Assembly (NCBI RefSeq): GCF_011762185.1
Contig: NZ_JAASQJ010000007.1
Coordinates: 150,503 to 214,502, forward strand
Source: Dyadobacter arcticus
GTDB taxonomy: Bacteria > Bacteroidota > Bacteroidia > Cytophagales > Spirosomataceae
Direction of reading: 5' to 3'
Length of the DNA stretch: 64,000 bases
Both the position numbers and the translations under genes were made by a program. Under the pieces are notes generated by a model. It worked only from the letters and a program-made list of their open reading frames with translations. It made no database searches and had not been told where the DNA came from. Below are positions 52,993 to 61,644 of the stretch, in pieces (the first letter of the stretch is position 1; each line of letters opens with the position of its first letter).

Positions 52993-53031
52993 CGTATTGG
53001 GTATTTTTTAACAATGTTTAAAATCAATAAA

Positions 53032-53070
53032 TAAAAAAAGGATAAAACCTCTGTCGGCTTTATCCTTTTA
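53032..53070 (-). terminator. Terminator of the TPR gene
   Basis: AAAGGATAAA pairs with TTTATCCTTT over an 11-base loop; on the minus strand a run of seven T residues follows. Confidence 0.85.
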
Positions 53071-53091
53071 GGAATCAGAAATGGATAACCA

Positions 53092-53793
53092 TTATTTGCC
53101 GACCTGTCCTTCCAATACACCCATGAACTTCTTAGCGTTTACAACTTCCGAGGAAAGAGGAAACTCGTCGATCACACGTTTATAGGAAGCAACCGCATCG
53201 GCCGGTTTATTGGCCTTTTCCTGTGCAATAGCTAGTTTCATTAAATATACTGGTGTGAAATATTCATTTTTCTCGTAGTCAGCTGCTTTCTGATAATATG
53301 AGATAGCATCTGCTGCTTGATTTTTTTCGAGATATGCATCTCCGATCAGAGACTGTGCACGAGCGTGAACCAATAGATCAGAGGAGCTAAAAGACTGAAG
53401 ATGACTGATCGCGTCATCGTATTTTCCTTGTTTCAATAATGCAACTCCTGCGTAGAAATTAGCAAGGTTACTTGCATCCGTTCCTTTATAACTATCAGCA
53501 ATTGAAAGCAACCCTTCATTTCCTCCGCTACCATTCAAAGCCTTTTGTAATGAATCCGCTTCAAAATCATAAACGACACTTGCAAGGGCATTTTGAGCTG
53601 TTCCTTCCTGACCATCGATGTAAAAACGGTAACCGACAAAAGCAATAATAGCAACCAATATCACCCCTCCAATACCTAACACGATCTTACGGTTTTTTAC
53701 GAAAAAAACCTCTGCTTTATTGATTTGGCCCGCTAATGCTTCCGGAGTCTCTATAATTTCAAGCCCGGATTGGTCCGTATTTTTCTTGCTCAT
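53092..53793 (-). CDS. TPR-repeat membrane-anchored protein (YfgM/CcoP-like ancillary type)
   Basis: The 233-residue protein has a short cytoplasmic N-terminus, one transmembrane helix (KIVLGIGGVILVAIIAFVGYRFY, about 39-61), and an extracytoplasmic part with three to four TPR units (ADSYKGTDASNLANFYAGVALLKQGKYDDAISHL and similar, about 95-225). This is the layout of YfgM/AncA chaperone-type proteins. The start is the ATG at 53793, 18 bases after the predicted transcription start from the TAACTTTG promoter box. A precise partner is not known. Confidence 0.8.
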   Translation of the reverse strand: MSKKNTDQSGLEIIETPEALAGQINKAEVFFVKNRKIVLGIGGVILVAIIAFVGYRFYIDGQEGTAQNALASVVYDFEADSLQKALNGSGGNEGLLSIADSYKGTDASNLANFYAGVALLKQGKYDDAISHLQSFSSSDLLVHARAQSLIGDAYLEKNQAADAISYYQKAADYEKNEYFTPVYLMKLAIAQEKANKPADAVASYKRVIDEFPLSSEVVNAKKFMGVLEGQVGK

Positions 53794-53817
53794 ATCAAAT
53801 AATTCGAATTTGGAGTG

Positions 53818-53825
53818 CAAAGTTA
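53818..53825 (-). promoter_or_regulatory. Candidate promoter of the TPR gene
   Basis: The minus strand reads TAACTTTG; a TTTG lies 17 bases further upstream (53843-53846). It selects the start codon at 53793 and rejects a longer frame that begins inside the box. Confidence 0.6.
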
Positions 53826-53856
53826 GGAAAACTTTGCTAAGTCAAAACAAGTTAGG

Positions 53857-55161
53857 TTATATATATAGAGGATATTGTTTCATCCAGCTATTTACTTCCT
53901 CCTTCACCGCAGCTATTTTCGCATCCTGATCGTGATTAACTAGAACCGTGTCAATCAGATCAACAATCCGCTCCATATCTGATTCAATAAGGCCGCGGGT
54001 CGTCATTGCAGCAGTCCCAACACGGATACCTGAGGTAATCATTGGAGATTTGTCATCAAATGGTACCATATTTTTATTGATGGTAATGTCCGCTTTGATC
54101 AATGTGTTTTCGGCCAGCTTGCCGGTCAAGCCGGAATCTTGTCCATTTTTTGTACGCAAGTCAATCAGCATCAAGTGGTTGTCTGTTCCGCCCGAAATGA
54201 TGCGATAACCCTTTTCAACAAATGCTTTAGCCATTGCTTGCGCATTCTTGGCAACTTGGTTTGCATAGTTGTAATAACCCTCACTCAATGCTTCACCAAA
54301 TGCAATTGCTTTCGCAGCAATAATGTGTTCCAGCGGGCCTCCCTGTGTTCCCGGAAAAACGCCGGAGTCAAGCAGTGAAGACATGGTACGAAGCTGGCCT
54401 TTCTGCGTTTTGATACCGAAAGGATTCTCGAAATCATTGCGCAGCATAATCACGCCTCCGCGAGGGCCGCGTAAGGTTTTATGTGTTGTGGTAGTAACAA
54501 TGTGGCAATGGTCAAACGGATCTTTCAAAAGACCTTTCGCAATCAAACCTGCAGGGTGCGAAATGTCAGCCATTAATAACGCACCAACCTGATCGGCTAT
54601 GGAACGCAGACGCTCATAATCCCAATCGCGGCTGTAAGCGGACGCTCCGCAGATCAAAAGCTTAGGACGTTCTTTCAATGCGGTCTCCTCTACCTTATCC
54701 CAATCGATCAGTCCGGTTTCTGCTTCAACGCCATAAAAAACGGGCTTAAAATATTTTCCTGAAATATTAACCGGTGAACCATGTGTTAAATGTCCGCCAT
54801 GCGCAAGATTGAAACCCATGATCTTATCGCCAGGATCCAAACATGCCAAAAAAACTGCTGTATTAGCTTGCGCACCCGAATGGGGTTGTACGTTAGCCCA
54901 GGTCGCACCGAAAAGCTCTTTCAAGCGATCAATTGCGATCTGCTCAATTTCATCGACCACCTCACATCCGCCATAATATCGTTTGCCTGGAAGGCCTTCG
55001 GCGTATTTGTTGGTCAATACACTTCCTGACGCTTCCATCACCTGACGAGATGTGAAGTTTTCAGAAGCGATAAGCTCAATTCCAGACTCCTGGCGGTACT
55101 TTTCTCTATTGATCAGATCAAAAATAGTTGTGTCACGTTCAACGCTGGTGAGTGTAGCCAT
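53857..55161 (-). CDS. glyA: Serine hydroxymethyltransferase
   Basis: The 434-residue PLP enzyme interconverts serine and glycine and supplies one-carbon units to folate. It has ELIASENFTS (about 29-38), NKYAEGLPGKRYYGG (about 51-65), HGGHLTHGS (about 120-128) and the PLP-binding Lys in TTTTHKTLRGPRGG (about 225-238). Length is standard. A TATTTTTG promoter box precedes it. The TPR gene follows 63 bases downstream and has its own promoter. Confidence 0.97.
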   Translation of the reverse strand: MATLTSVERDTTIFDLINREKYRQESGIELIASENFTSRQVMEASGSVLTNKYAEGLPGKRYYGGCEVVDEIEQIAIDRLKELFGATWANVQPHSGAQANTAVFLACLDPGDKIMGFNLAHGGHLTHGSPVNISGKYFKPVFYGVEAETGLIDWDKVEETALKERPKLLICGASAYSRDWDYERLRSIADQVGALLMADISHPAGLIAKGLLKDPFDHCHIVTTTTHKTLRGPRGGVIMLRNDFENPFGIKTQKGQLRTMSSLLDSGVFPGTQGGPLEHIIAAKAIAFGEALSEGYYNYANQVAKNAQAMAKAFVEKGYRIISGGTDNHLMLIDLRTKNGQDSGLTGKLAENTLIKADITINKNMVPFDDKSPMITSGIRVGTAAMTTRGLIESDMERIVDLIDTVLVNHDQDAKIAAVKEEVNSWMKQYPLYI

Positions 55162-55204
55162 GGGTGGTATCAGAAAATGATGTGAAGTTTCTTTGAATAA
55201 GCCG

Positions 55205-55212
55205 CAAAAATA
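55205..55212 (-). promoter_or_regulatory. Candidate glyA promoter (-7 box)
   Basis: The minus strand reads TATTTTTG, 43 bases before the glyA ATG. Confidence 0.5.
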
Positions 55213-55371
55213 CGAGCAAATCTTTTGGAATAAAATAATAACACTTACTTTATGTTAAAAGTCGAAGGCTTTCGACTTAGTAACTTATCCTTACAGTCGT
55301 AATTTCCCGAAGCGACATAATATTGACAACACTTATTTTTTAAATTATTTTAATAACATTGATTTGCCATG

Positions 55372-55379
55372 TATTTTTG
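55372..55379 (+). promoter_or_regulatory. Candidate nagB promoter (-7 box)
   Basis: TATTTTTG lies 86 bases before the nagB ATG, leaving a leader that could hold regulation. Confidence 0.5.
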
Positions 55380-55465
55380 TGGCCAATTACTATCGTGTGA
55401 TCGTGCACTTTTCACATTATCAAGTATTTGTTCAGTTCTTGAACCCTTAAATAATCAGGTATATT

Positions 55466-57442
55466 ATGAGCCAACAATCGGTGAGTTCTCAAACAATTTT
55501 GATGCAAGCTTCAAGTAATGGGAAAGGCACGTCGGGTACCAAAGGGCAGCCTATAACATACGAGAAAATACCTACCCAAATATTTGCTGATTCCAAGGAA
55601 GCTTCTAATGCGGTTGCCAGGGAAATTGCAGACCTTATTCGTCAGAAGCAAAAAGAAAATAAGCCCTGTGTGCTTGGACTTGCTACGGGCTCTTCCCCTA
55701 AAACGGTCTATGCTATTCTCGTCCGGATGCACAAGGAAGAGGGACTTAGCTTTAAAAATGTAATTTCATTCAACCTGGATGAATATTATCAAATGGAGCC
55801 GGATTCGATTTACAGTTATCACCGGTTCATGAAGGAGCAGTTATTTAATCATGTAGATATACCTAAAGAAAATTATTTCCTCCCGGATGGTACCGTTCCG
55901 CCAGCATTGCTTCGGGATTATTGCATGTCCTATGAAAACAAAATCAATGCAGTCGGTGGGCTCGACTTTCAGCTGCTAGGTATCGGTGGTAATGGACACG
56001 TCGGTTTCAATGAGCCAGGATCCCTTATTAATTCCCGCACCCGACTGATCACGCTTGATCATTCAACCCGCGTAGCTGCCGGGATGGAATTTGGCGGTCT
56101 TCATAATGTTCCCCGCAAAGCAATTACATTAGGAATTGCGCCAATATTAAATGCGCGCCGAGTGGTTTTATTGGCTTGGGGTGAAAGAAAAGCATCTGTT
56201 ATTCGTGGTGCGGTTGAGGGCCCGGTAACCGAAGTCAATCCTGCTTCCTACCTACAGGCACATCCAGACGTCACCTTTGTTGTAGATGAAAGTGCAGCCT
56301 CAGAGCTTACCAGGATCAAAACGCCATGGGCGGTGGATTCAGTGATCTGGGATAATAAAATGATTAAGAAGGCGGTGACGCATTTATCATTAAGCTTAAA
56401 GAAACCAATTCTTAAACTGACAGATAAAGATTACAATGATAATGGTATGAGTGACTTGCTTGCTCAGTATGGAGCGGGTTACGAAATCAACATTAACGTA
56501 TTTAACCAGCTTCAGCATACCATCACCGGCTGGCCGGGAGGAAAAGCCAATGCTGACGATACGCATCGTCCTGAACGGGCGCAGCCAGCTAAAAAACGTG
56601 TGCTGATATTCAGCCCGCATCCGGACGATGATATTATTTCAATGGGCGGCACTTTTCAGAGGCTCGTGGATCAGGGTCATGAGGTACATGTGGCATATCA
56701 GACGTCTGGTAACATTGCCGTGGCGGATGATGAAGCATTGCGTTTTATAGATTTTGTGGTTGACTTTAATAAGGGTTTTCATATCGACAGTCCGGATACA
56801 AATAAGTTATTTCTGGACGCAAAGGAATTTTTGAAACATACGAAAGACAGTGAGATAGATACTCCGGAAATCCGGAAGGTAAAAGGATTGCTGCGTAGGG
56901 GAGAGGCTAAGGCCACTTGCCGGTTTGTGGGCATTCCTACCAGCCAGGCGCATTTCCTGGATATGCCTTTCTATGAAACAGGTACCGTTCAGAAAAAGCC
57001 CATTGGAGAAGATGACATTCGAATCATCGAAAATCTTATCGAAGAAGTAAAGCCGCATCAGATTTATGCTGCCGGCGATTTTGCTGATCCACATGGAACG
57101 CATAAAGTTTGTTGGGATGCGATAGAAGCCGCATTGCAAAGATCTAAACATAAAAATTTCATGAAAGACTGTTGGGTCTGGCTGTATCGCGGAGCATGGG
57201 CAGAGTGGGATATTTATGAAATTGAAATGGCGGTCCCAATGAGCCCCGACCAGGTGTTGAAGAAGCGCCAGGGTATTTTTAAACATCAGTCTCAAAAAGA
57301 CGGAGTTGTTTTTCAAGGGGAGGATTCAAGGGAATTCTGGCAAAGGGCGGAAGAGCGTAACCGGGGTACCGCTCTATTATATGATTCTCTCGGGCTGGCA
57401 GAATACGAAGCAATGGAGGCTTTTGTGAGGTGGAAATTTTAA
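55466..57442 (+). CDS. nagB: Glucosamine-6-phosphate deaminase fused to a PIG-L (LmbE-like) deacetylase domain
   Basis: The 658-residue protein has two enzyme domains. The first (about 40-300) is NagB: LATGSSPKTVY (phosphate site), NLDEYY, and GGNGHVGFNEPG with the catalytic His and Glu; the NGH form is that of Gram-positive enzymes. The second (about 375-620) is a PIG-L fold with the zinc motif SPHPDDD (His at about 384) and a later DPHGTHKV His. The pair could first deacetylate a GlcNAc derivative and then deaminate glucosamine-6-phosphate to fructose-6-phosphate. Such long NagB proteins occur in Bacteroidota. A 30-residue Ser/Gly-rich leader precedes the NagB fold. A strong terminator follows. 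Confidence 0.92.
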   Translation: MSQQSVSSQTILMQASSNGKGTSGTKGQPITYEKIPTQIFADSKEASNAVAREIADLIRQKQKENKPCVLGLATGSSPKTVYAILVRMHKEEGLSFKNVISFNLDEYYQMEPDSIYSYHRFMKEQLFNHVDIPKENYFLPDGTVPPALLRDYCMSYENKINAVGGLDFQLLGIGGNGHVGFNEPGSLINSRTRLITLDHSTRVAAGMEFGGLHNVPRKAITLGIAPILNARRVVLLAWGERKASVIRGAVEGPVTEVNPASYLQAHPDVTFVVDESAASELTRIKTPWAVDSVIWDNKMIKKAVTHLSLSLKKPILKLTDKDYNDNGMSDLLAQYGAGYEININVFNQLQHTITGWPGGKANADDTHRPERAQPAKKRVLIFSPHPDDDIISMGGTFQRLVDQGHEVHVAYQTSGNIAVADDEALRFIDFVVDFNKGFHIDSPDTNKLFLDAKEFLKHTKDSEIDTPEIRKVKGLLRRGEAKATCRFVGIPTSQAHFLDMPFYETGTVQKKPIGEDDIRIIENLIEEVKPHQIYAAGDFADPHGTHKVCWDAIEAALQRSKHKNFMKDCWVWLYRGAWAEWDIYEIEMAVPMSPDQVLKKRQGIFKHQSQKDGVVFQGEDSREFWQRAEERNRGTALLYDSLGLAEYEAMEAFVRWKF

Positions 57443-57450
57443 TTAAAGCT

Positions 57451-57498
57451 ATAAAAGCAAACGAGCCCGGAAACATTTCCGGGCTCGTTTGCTTTTAT
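57451..57498. terminator. Very strong bidirectional terminator
   Basis: A perfect 22-base-pair hairpin with a four-base loop carries AGCAAACGAGCCCGG-type GC core and A/T flanks on both strands. It separates nagB from the small convergent gene. Confidence 0.92.
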
Positions 57499-57511
57499 AG
57501 GGTCAAACTAT

Positions 57512-57676
57512 TTACAGTTCCATATCCATCCACATTCTCTGGGCCATTTTCTCTACCATATTCAATATTCCCTGTAATGCTCCAAAAATGATGCACAATG
57601 GCAAGATGATCGGGAGAAATATAAGCCACTGTAGGGCCATGGTGAAATTGAATCTTTTGAAAATGGGCGCTTTCAT
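57512..57676 (-). CDS. Small single-span membrane protein (hypothetical)
   Basis: The 54-residue frame starting MKAPIFKRFNFTMALQW has one strong hydrophobic span (LIFLPIILPLCIIFGAL, about 17-35) and an amphipathic, Met-rich C-terminus. Basic residues at the N-terminus favour an N-in orientation. The family is not recognised. It lies alone between the nagB terminator and mutL, so the gene call depends on its membrane-protein-like composition. Confidence 0.5.
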   Translation of the reverse strand: MKAPIFKRFNFTMALQWLIFLPIILPLCIIFGALQGILNMVEKMAQRMWMDMEL

Positions 57677-57916
57677 AACGAGATAGGTTAACAATTCCTG
57701 AGTTTAGTCTTACAAGTTATACAAATTATTTCTAGTCAACAAAAATTTACCGCCGAAACGTTCGCCTAATGTTAAACATTTCGATAATTAATATAATTAT
57801 TCCATAATCACAAAATAAAATTTTAAAAGTACGCACTTCCGCACGTTCCGAAATACCCGGCCCTATAAAGTAATTTTTTGTTTATTTGTTATATTAAAGT
57901 TAATAGCAATCGCGAT

Positions 57917-59797
57917 ATGCCATCTTCTGACATCATTCATTTATTACCAGATGCAATAGCTAATCAAATTGCCGCAGGAGAGGTTGTTCAACGACCCGCT
58001 TCGGTGGTTAAAGAGCTATTAGAAAATGCCATTGATGCCAAAGCAACGCATATTCAAGTTATACTTAGAGAGGCAGGCCGCACACTTATCCAGGTTATTG
58101 ATAATGGTTCGGGCATGTCCGAAACCGATGCGAGAATGTGCTTTGAACGTCACGCGACTTCGAAGATCCGGCATTCCGAAGACCTTTTTAAGATAAAAAC
58201 AATGGGATTTCGGGGAGAGGCTCTTGCATCGATTGCAGCGGTCGCTCAGGTTGAAGTGCGTACACGCCAGGAATCGGATGAACTGGGAAGCCTCATCCGC
58301 ATTGACGGCTCTGAAATCAAAACGCAGGAAGCTATTGCAACATTGAAAGGCACCAACTTTTCAGTCAAAAACCTGTTTTTTAATGTTCCAGCAAGGCGTA
58401 ATTTTCTTAAGTCCAATTCAGTTGAAATGCGTCATGTTTTAGACGAATTTCAACGCGTTGCACTTTCTCATCCGGAAGTTAGCTTCACACTTCATCATAA
58501 CGATACCGAAGTTTTCAACCTGCAGACAGCGAAGCTTGTTCGGAGGATCATTGATATTTACGGGAAAAGTTATCGGGAACAATTGGCGTTTTGCCAGGAG
58601 GATACCTCTTACATTAACGTACGCGGCTACATTGGAAAACCTGAGTTTGCCAGAAAAACCAGGGGCGAGCAATTCTTCTTTGTGAATGATCGCTTTGTGA
58701 AGCATAGCTACATGCACCATGCGGTGATCAGCGCTTACGACGGCACCATCCCGGAAGGCAGCCATCCTTTTTATGTTCTTTTTATCGACATTGATCCGTC
58801 ACACATCGATATCAATATTCATCCAACTAAAACCGAGATCAAGTTTGATGATGAGAAGTCTGTTTACGCCATCGTTATGGCAGCGGTTAAAAAGGCAGTA
58901 GGGGTTTATAACCTTTCTCAATCAATTGATTTTGAAGATAATATCAATTTCCTAAATCCATCACAAACCGATCATAATCTGATTCCGAGAACTGTTATGC
59001 CTGATTGGGCGGCTCAGTCGAAGAAGACTGACAATGGTCCATCAAGATCCAATCTCACCAATTGGAGTAAGTTATTTGAGGGTTTACAAAATACAGAAGA
59101 CCGAAATCGTGAATTGGCTGCATTTGAAGTTGGCCCAACAACGGTATCCAGGCCGGCTTACCAGGAACAAGCCAAGACTGTGGCGAGTAAGATCAATAGA
59201 ATGGCGTCCGAGGTTATTGCTGCGCCCGAAAGCGACGCAATGCTATTCCAGCTACATAATAGGTATATCCTTTCTCAGGTAAAGGACGGTATTATGCTGA
59301 TTGACCAGAAAGCCGCGTACGAAAGGATACTCTACGAAAGATATCGTAAAATGCTGATTAATCGGAGCGGGGCTTGTCAACAGTTGCTTTTTCCAAAAAG
59401 GATTCGTCTTACACATTCGGATATGCAATTGGTTCAGGAGACCAAAAAGGAAATTCATAGCCTGGGCTTCGAGTTCGATGCTTTCGGAGCTAATGAGCTG
59501 ATCATCCGTGGAATACCAGCAGACTTACCAGAAGAAAGCGAACAGGACCTTTTTGAAGAGTTAGTGGAGCAGTTGAAACAAAGCTATTCCGATCTGAAAC
59601 TGAATAAACCGGAAAGCTTGTCCAGATCATTGGCCCGGCGCTTTTCCGTCCGCTATGCCGTAAAGCTATCATTTGTCGAAATCCACACATTGATCGATCA
59701 GCTTTTTGCATCAAGTGATCCGAACCGGACTCCTGGTGGCGAAGCCATTATTGTTTTGCTGACTATGGATAAACTGACGAACATATTTAAAAGCTAA
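57917..59797 (+). CDS. mutL: DNA mismatch repair protein MutL
   Basis: The 626-residue protein has the GHKL ATPase N-terminus: VVKELLENAIDA, DNGSGM, FERHATSKI, GFRGEAL and, farther on, IHPTKTEIKFDDE. The C-terminal dimerisation domain holds DQKAAYERILYE (from 463), where the endonuclease motif DQHAxxExxxxE has Lys for His, and TPGGEA (from 605), where active nicking MutLs carry CPHGRP. The ATP-driven linker role looks intact, but nicking is doubtful. The start at 57917 gives the family-typical MPSSDIIHLLPDAIANQIAAG; a TTG frame upstream is not used. Confidence 0.95.
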   Translation: MPSSDIIHLLPDAIANQIAAGEVVQRPASVVKELLENAIDAKATHIQVILREAGRTLIQVIDNGSGMSETDARMCFERHATSKIRHSEDLFKIKTMGFRGEALASIAAVAQVEVRTRQESDELGSLIRIDGSEIKTQEAIATLKGTNFSVKNLFFNVPARRNFLKSNSVEMRHVLDEFQRVALSHPEVSFTLHHNDTEVFNLQTAKLVRRIIDIYGKSYREQLAFCQEDTSYINVRGYIGKPEFARKTRGEQFFFVNDRFVKHSYMHHAVISAYDGTIPEGSHPFYVLFIDIDPSHIDINIHPTKTEIKFDDEKSVYAIVMAAVKKAVGVYNLSQSIDFEDNINFLNPSQTDHNLIPRTVMPDWAAQSKKTDNGPSRSNLTNWSKLFEGLQNTEDRNRELAAFEVGPTTVSRPAYQEQAKTVASKINRMASEVIAAPESDAMLFQLHNRYILSQVKDGIMLIDQKAAYERILYERYRKMLINRSGACQQLLFPKRIRLTHSDMQLVQETKKEIHSLGFEFDAFGANELIIRGIPADLPEESEQDLFEELVEQLKQSYSDLKLNKPESLSRSLARRFSVRYAVKLSFVEIHTLIDQLFASSDPNRTPGGEAIIVLLTMDKLTNIFKS

Positions 59798-59855
59798 GAA
59801 ACAAAAACATAGCGCTTGTAGTTACTGAATGTAAAATTTGATTTTTTGATATAAT

Positions 59856-60641
59856 ATGTTATCCATAACCCCGACTGTCAGAAACTTACTTATTCTGAAT
59901 GTTCTCTTTTACCTTGTCGATTCGAGTATTATCAATTTAAGTAACGGATTTGCACTCAGGTCACTTTTGTCGCCTGATTTTATGCCTTATCAATTTGTTA
60001 CCTACATGTTTTTACATGGTAGCCTTGGCCATTTGTTCAGCAATATGTTTGGCTTATTTATGTTTGGACCGCTTCTGGAAAGGATGTGGGAGCCTAAAAG
60101 GTTTTTATTCTTTTATTTCTTTACAGGGATTGGCGCCGGCCTTCTTTTCTCCGGAATTGATTATTTTGAGAATAGTCAGGTAAGGGATGCTGTTGCGATA
60201 TATACACAAAATCCCTCACCGGACGGGCTGGTGGAATTCATGAGCAAACATGCAAAGGGTCTTTATGAATCCAATCTTGACTTTTTGAATAAATTTGAAG
60301 AAAATCCCGCCAATTCCAACTATATTCAGGATAGCATTAATTTCGCTAATGGCTATTATGAACGTTTGATCAATACGCCAATGGTAGGAGCTTCGGGAGC
60401 AATTTTCGGGATTCTTATGGCGTTTGGACTATTGTTCCCCAATACTGAGCTCTTCCTGCTTTTCGTTCCATTTCCGATAAAAGCTAAATATTTCGTAGCC
60501 TTTTATGGGTTATACGAATTGTACTCGGGGATTCAAAATGCTCAGTCAGATAATGTTGCGCATTTCGCGCATATAGGAGGAATGCTATTTGCATATATAT
60601 TGTTGCGTTACTGGGGTACGCAAAAAACAAATTTCTACTGA
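59856..60641 (+). CDS. Rhomboid-family intramembrane serine protease
   Basis: The 261-residue protein has about six transmembrane helices. The catalytic Ser lies in GASGAIFG (near 180) and the His in FAHIGGM (near 237); HGSLGHLFSNM is the conserved helix-2 motif. A long hydrophilic insertion (about 105-170, rich in Asn and Glu) between helices sets it apart from the next rhomboid. It cleaves membrane proteins within the bilayer. The second rhomboid gene begins four bases after its stop. Confidence 0.92.
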   Translation: MLSITPTVRNLLILNVLFYLVDSSIINLSNGFALRSLLSPDFMPYQFVTYMFLHGSLGHLFSNMFGLFMFGPLLERMWEPKRFLFFYFFTGIGAGLLFSGIDYFENSQVRDAVAIYTQNPSPDGLVEFMSKHAKGLYESNLDFLNKFEENPANSNYIQDSINFANGYYERLINTPMVGASGAIFGILMAFGLLFPNTELFLLFVPFPIKAKYFVAFYGLYELYSGIQNAQSDNVAHFAHIGGMLFAYILLRYWGTQKTNFY

Positions 60642-60645
60642 AAAG

Positions 60646-61560
60646 ATGAGCAATATTGTTGACGACGTAAAAAGGGAATTCGCTAAATCGGAGAATGCAC
60701 TTGTAAAGATAATTTTAGCAAACACGGCAGTATTTCTTGTATTATTGCTTCTCAAGATTGTCCTGACTCTGTCTCAATCTTCCCAAAGCTATCTCGCGGT
60801 TATAAATACATTGCAGCTGCCTGCTGCAACAGGCGAGTTTCTGTATAAACCCTGGACACTGATAACATACTTTTTCACACACGATGATATTTTCCACATT
60901 CTTTTCAATATGCTTTTCCTGTACTGGTTCGGAAAGCTTGTTGATGAATATCTTGGTGCAAAAAGAGTAATTGCATTATACATGCTGGGCGGCATTGCGG
61001 GAGGTTTAATCTATATTGTGTTGTACAACATCTTGCCGTATTTTCAGGCTCACATTGAAGGTTCGAGGATGCTTGGTGCTTCTGCTGCTGCATTTTCTGT
61101 GGCGGTAGGCGCATCCACGTTATTGCCTAATTATACATTTAATCTCATTTTTTTAGGCCCGATAAGAATTAAGTTTATTGCCTTATTTTACATTATACTC
61201 TCACTTGCCCAAACAGTTGGACCGAATGCCGGTGGCAATTTGGCACATTTAGGCGGCGCATTTATCGGTTACATTTTTATCAAATCACTTCAGAACGGGA
61301 CTGATTTGGGCAAACCTATTTACGCCGTCATTACTGGCTGGTCGCGGCTATTTAGAAAAAGACCTTCCATGCAGGTTACCTATCGTGAGAGACAAGTTTA
61401 CAGGAGTACGAGTGTTTATTCATCGACTTCGTCAGGTACTATTGAAATGCCTGATCAAACGGAGATTGATTCCATTCTTGACAAAATCTCTAAATCCGGT
61501 TATGAAAGTTTAACTAAGGAAGAAAAGCAGAAGTTATTCAAAGCTAGCCAGCGAAAATAA
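60646..61560 (+). CDS. Rhomboid-family intramembrane serine protease with C-terminal extension
   Basis: The 304-residue protein has six transmembrane helices with the catalytic Ser in LGASAAAFS (near 145; Ala for the usual Gly after Ser) and His in LAHLGGAF (near 200). A cytoplasmic extension ends IDSILDKISKSGYESLTKEEKQKLF, a small helical domain typical of Bacteroidota rhomboids. The ATG at 60646 is chosen over a longer frame that overlaps the first rhomboid. Both are cotranscribed. Confidence 0.9.
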   Translation: MSNIVDDVKREFAKSENALVKIILANTAVFLVLLLLKIVLTLSQSSQSYLAVINTLQLPAATGEFLYKPWTLITYFFTHDDIFHILFNMLFLYWFGKLVDEYLGAKRVIALYMLGGIAGGLIYIVLYNILPYFQAHIEGSRMLGASAAAFSVAVGASTLLPNYTFNLIFLGPIRIKFIALFYIILSLAQTVGPNAGGNLAHLGGAFIGYIFIKSLQNGTDLGKPIYAVITGWSRLFRKRPSMQVTYRERQVYRSTSVYSSTSSGTIEMPDQTEIDSILDKISKSGYESLTKEEKQKLFKASQRK

Positions 61561-61585
61561 AAGTCAGATTTAGACCCTATTTGCG

Positions 61586-61593
61586 TAGTTTTG
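61586..61593 (+). promoter_or_regulatory. Candidate dxs promoter (-7 box)
   Basis: TAGTTTTG lies 51 bases before the dxs ATG and 25 after the second rhomboid stop. Confidence 0.5.
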
Positions 61594-61644
61594 TCCGTGT
61601 TTAAAGCAAGCAATTGCTTGTAATCTGATTTAATAGCCTGCCGT

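Larger units (their letters stand above)
55162..55465. other. Divergent intergenic region between glyA and nagB
   Basis: About 300 AT-rich bases separate these divergent genes and contain a promoter box for each (glyA 55205-55212, nagB 55372-55379). No RNA gene or repeat was seen. Confidence 0.6.

Noticed and set aside
56807..57316. 169-residue open frame antisense to the PIG-L half of nagB
   Set aside because: Shadow of a well-supported coding frame.
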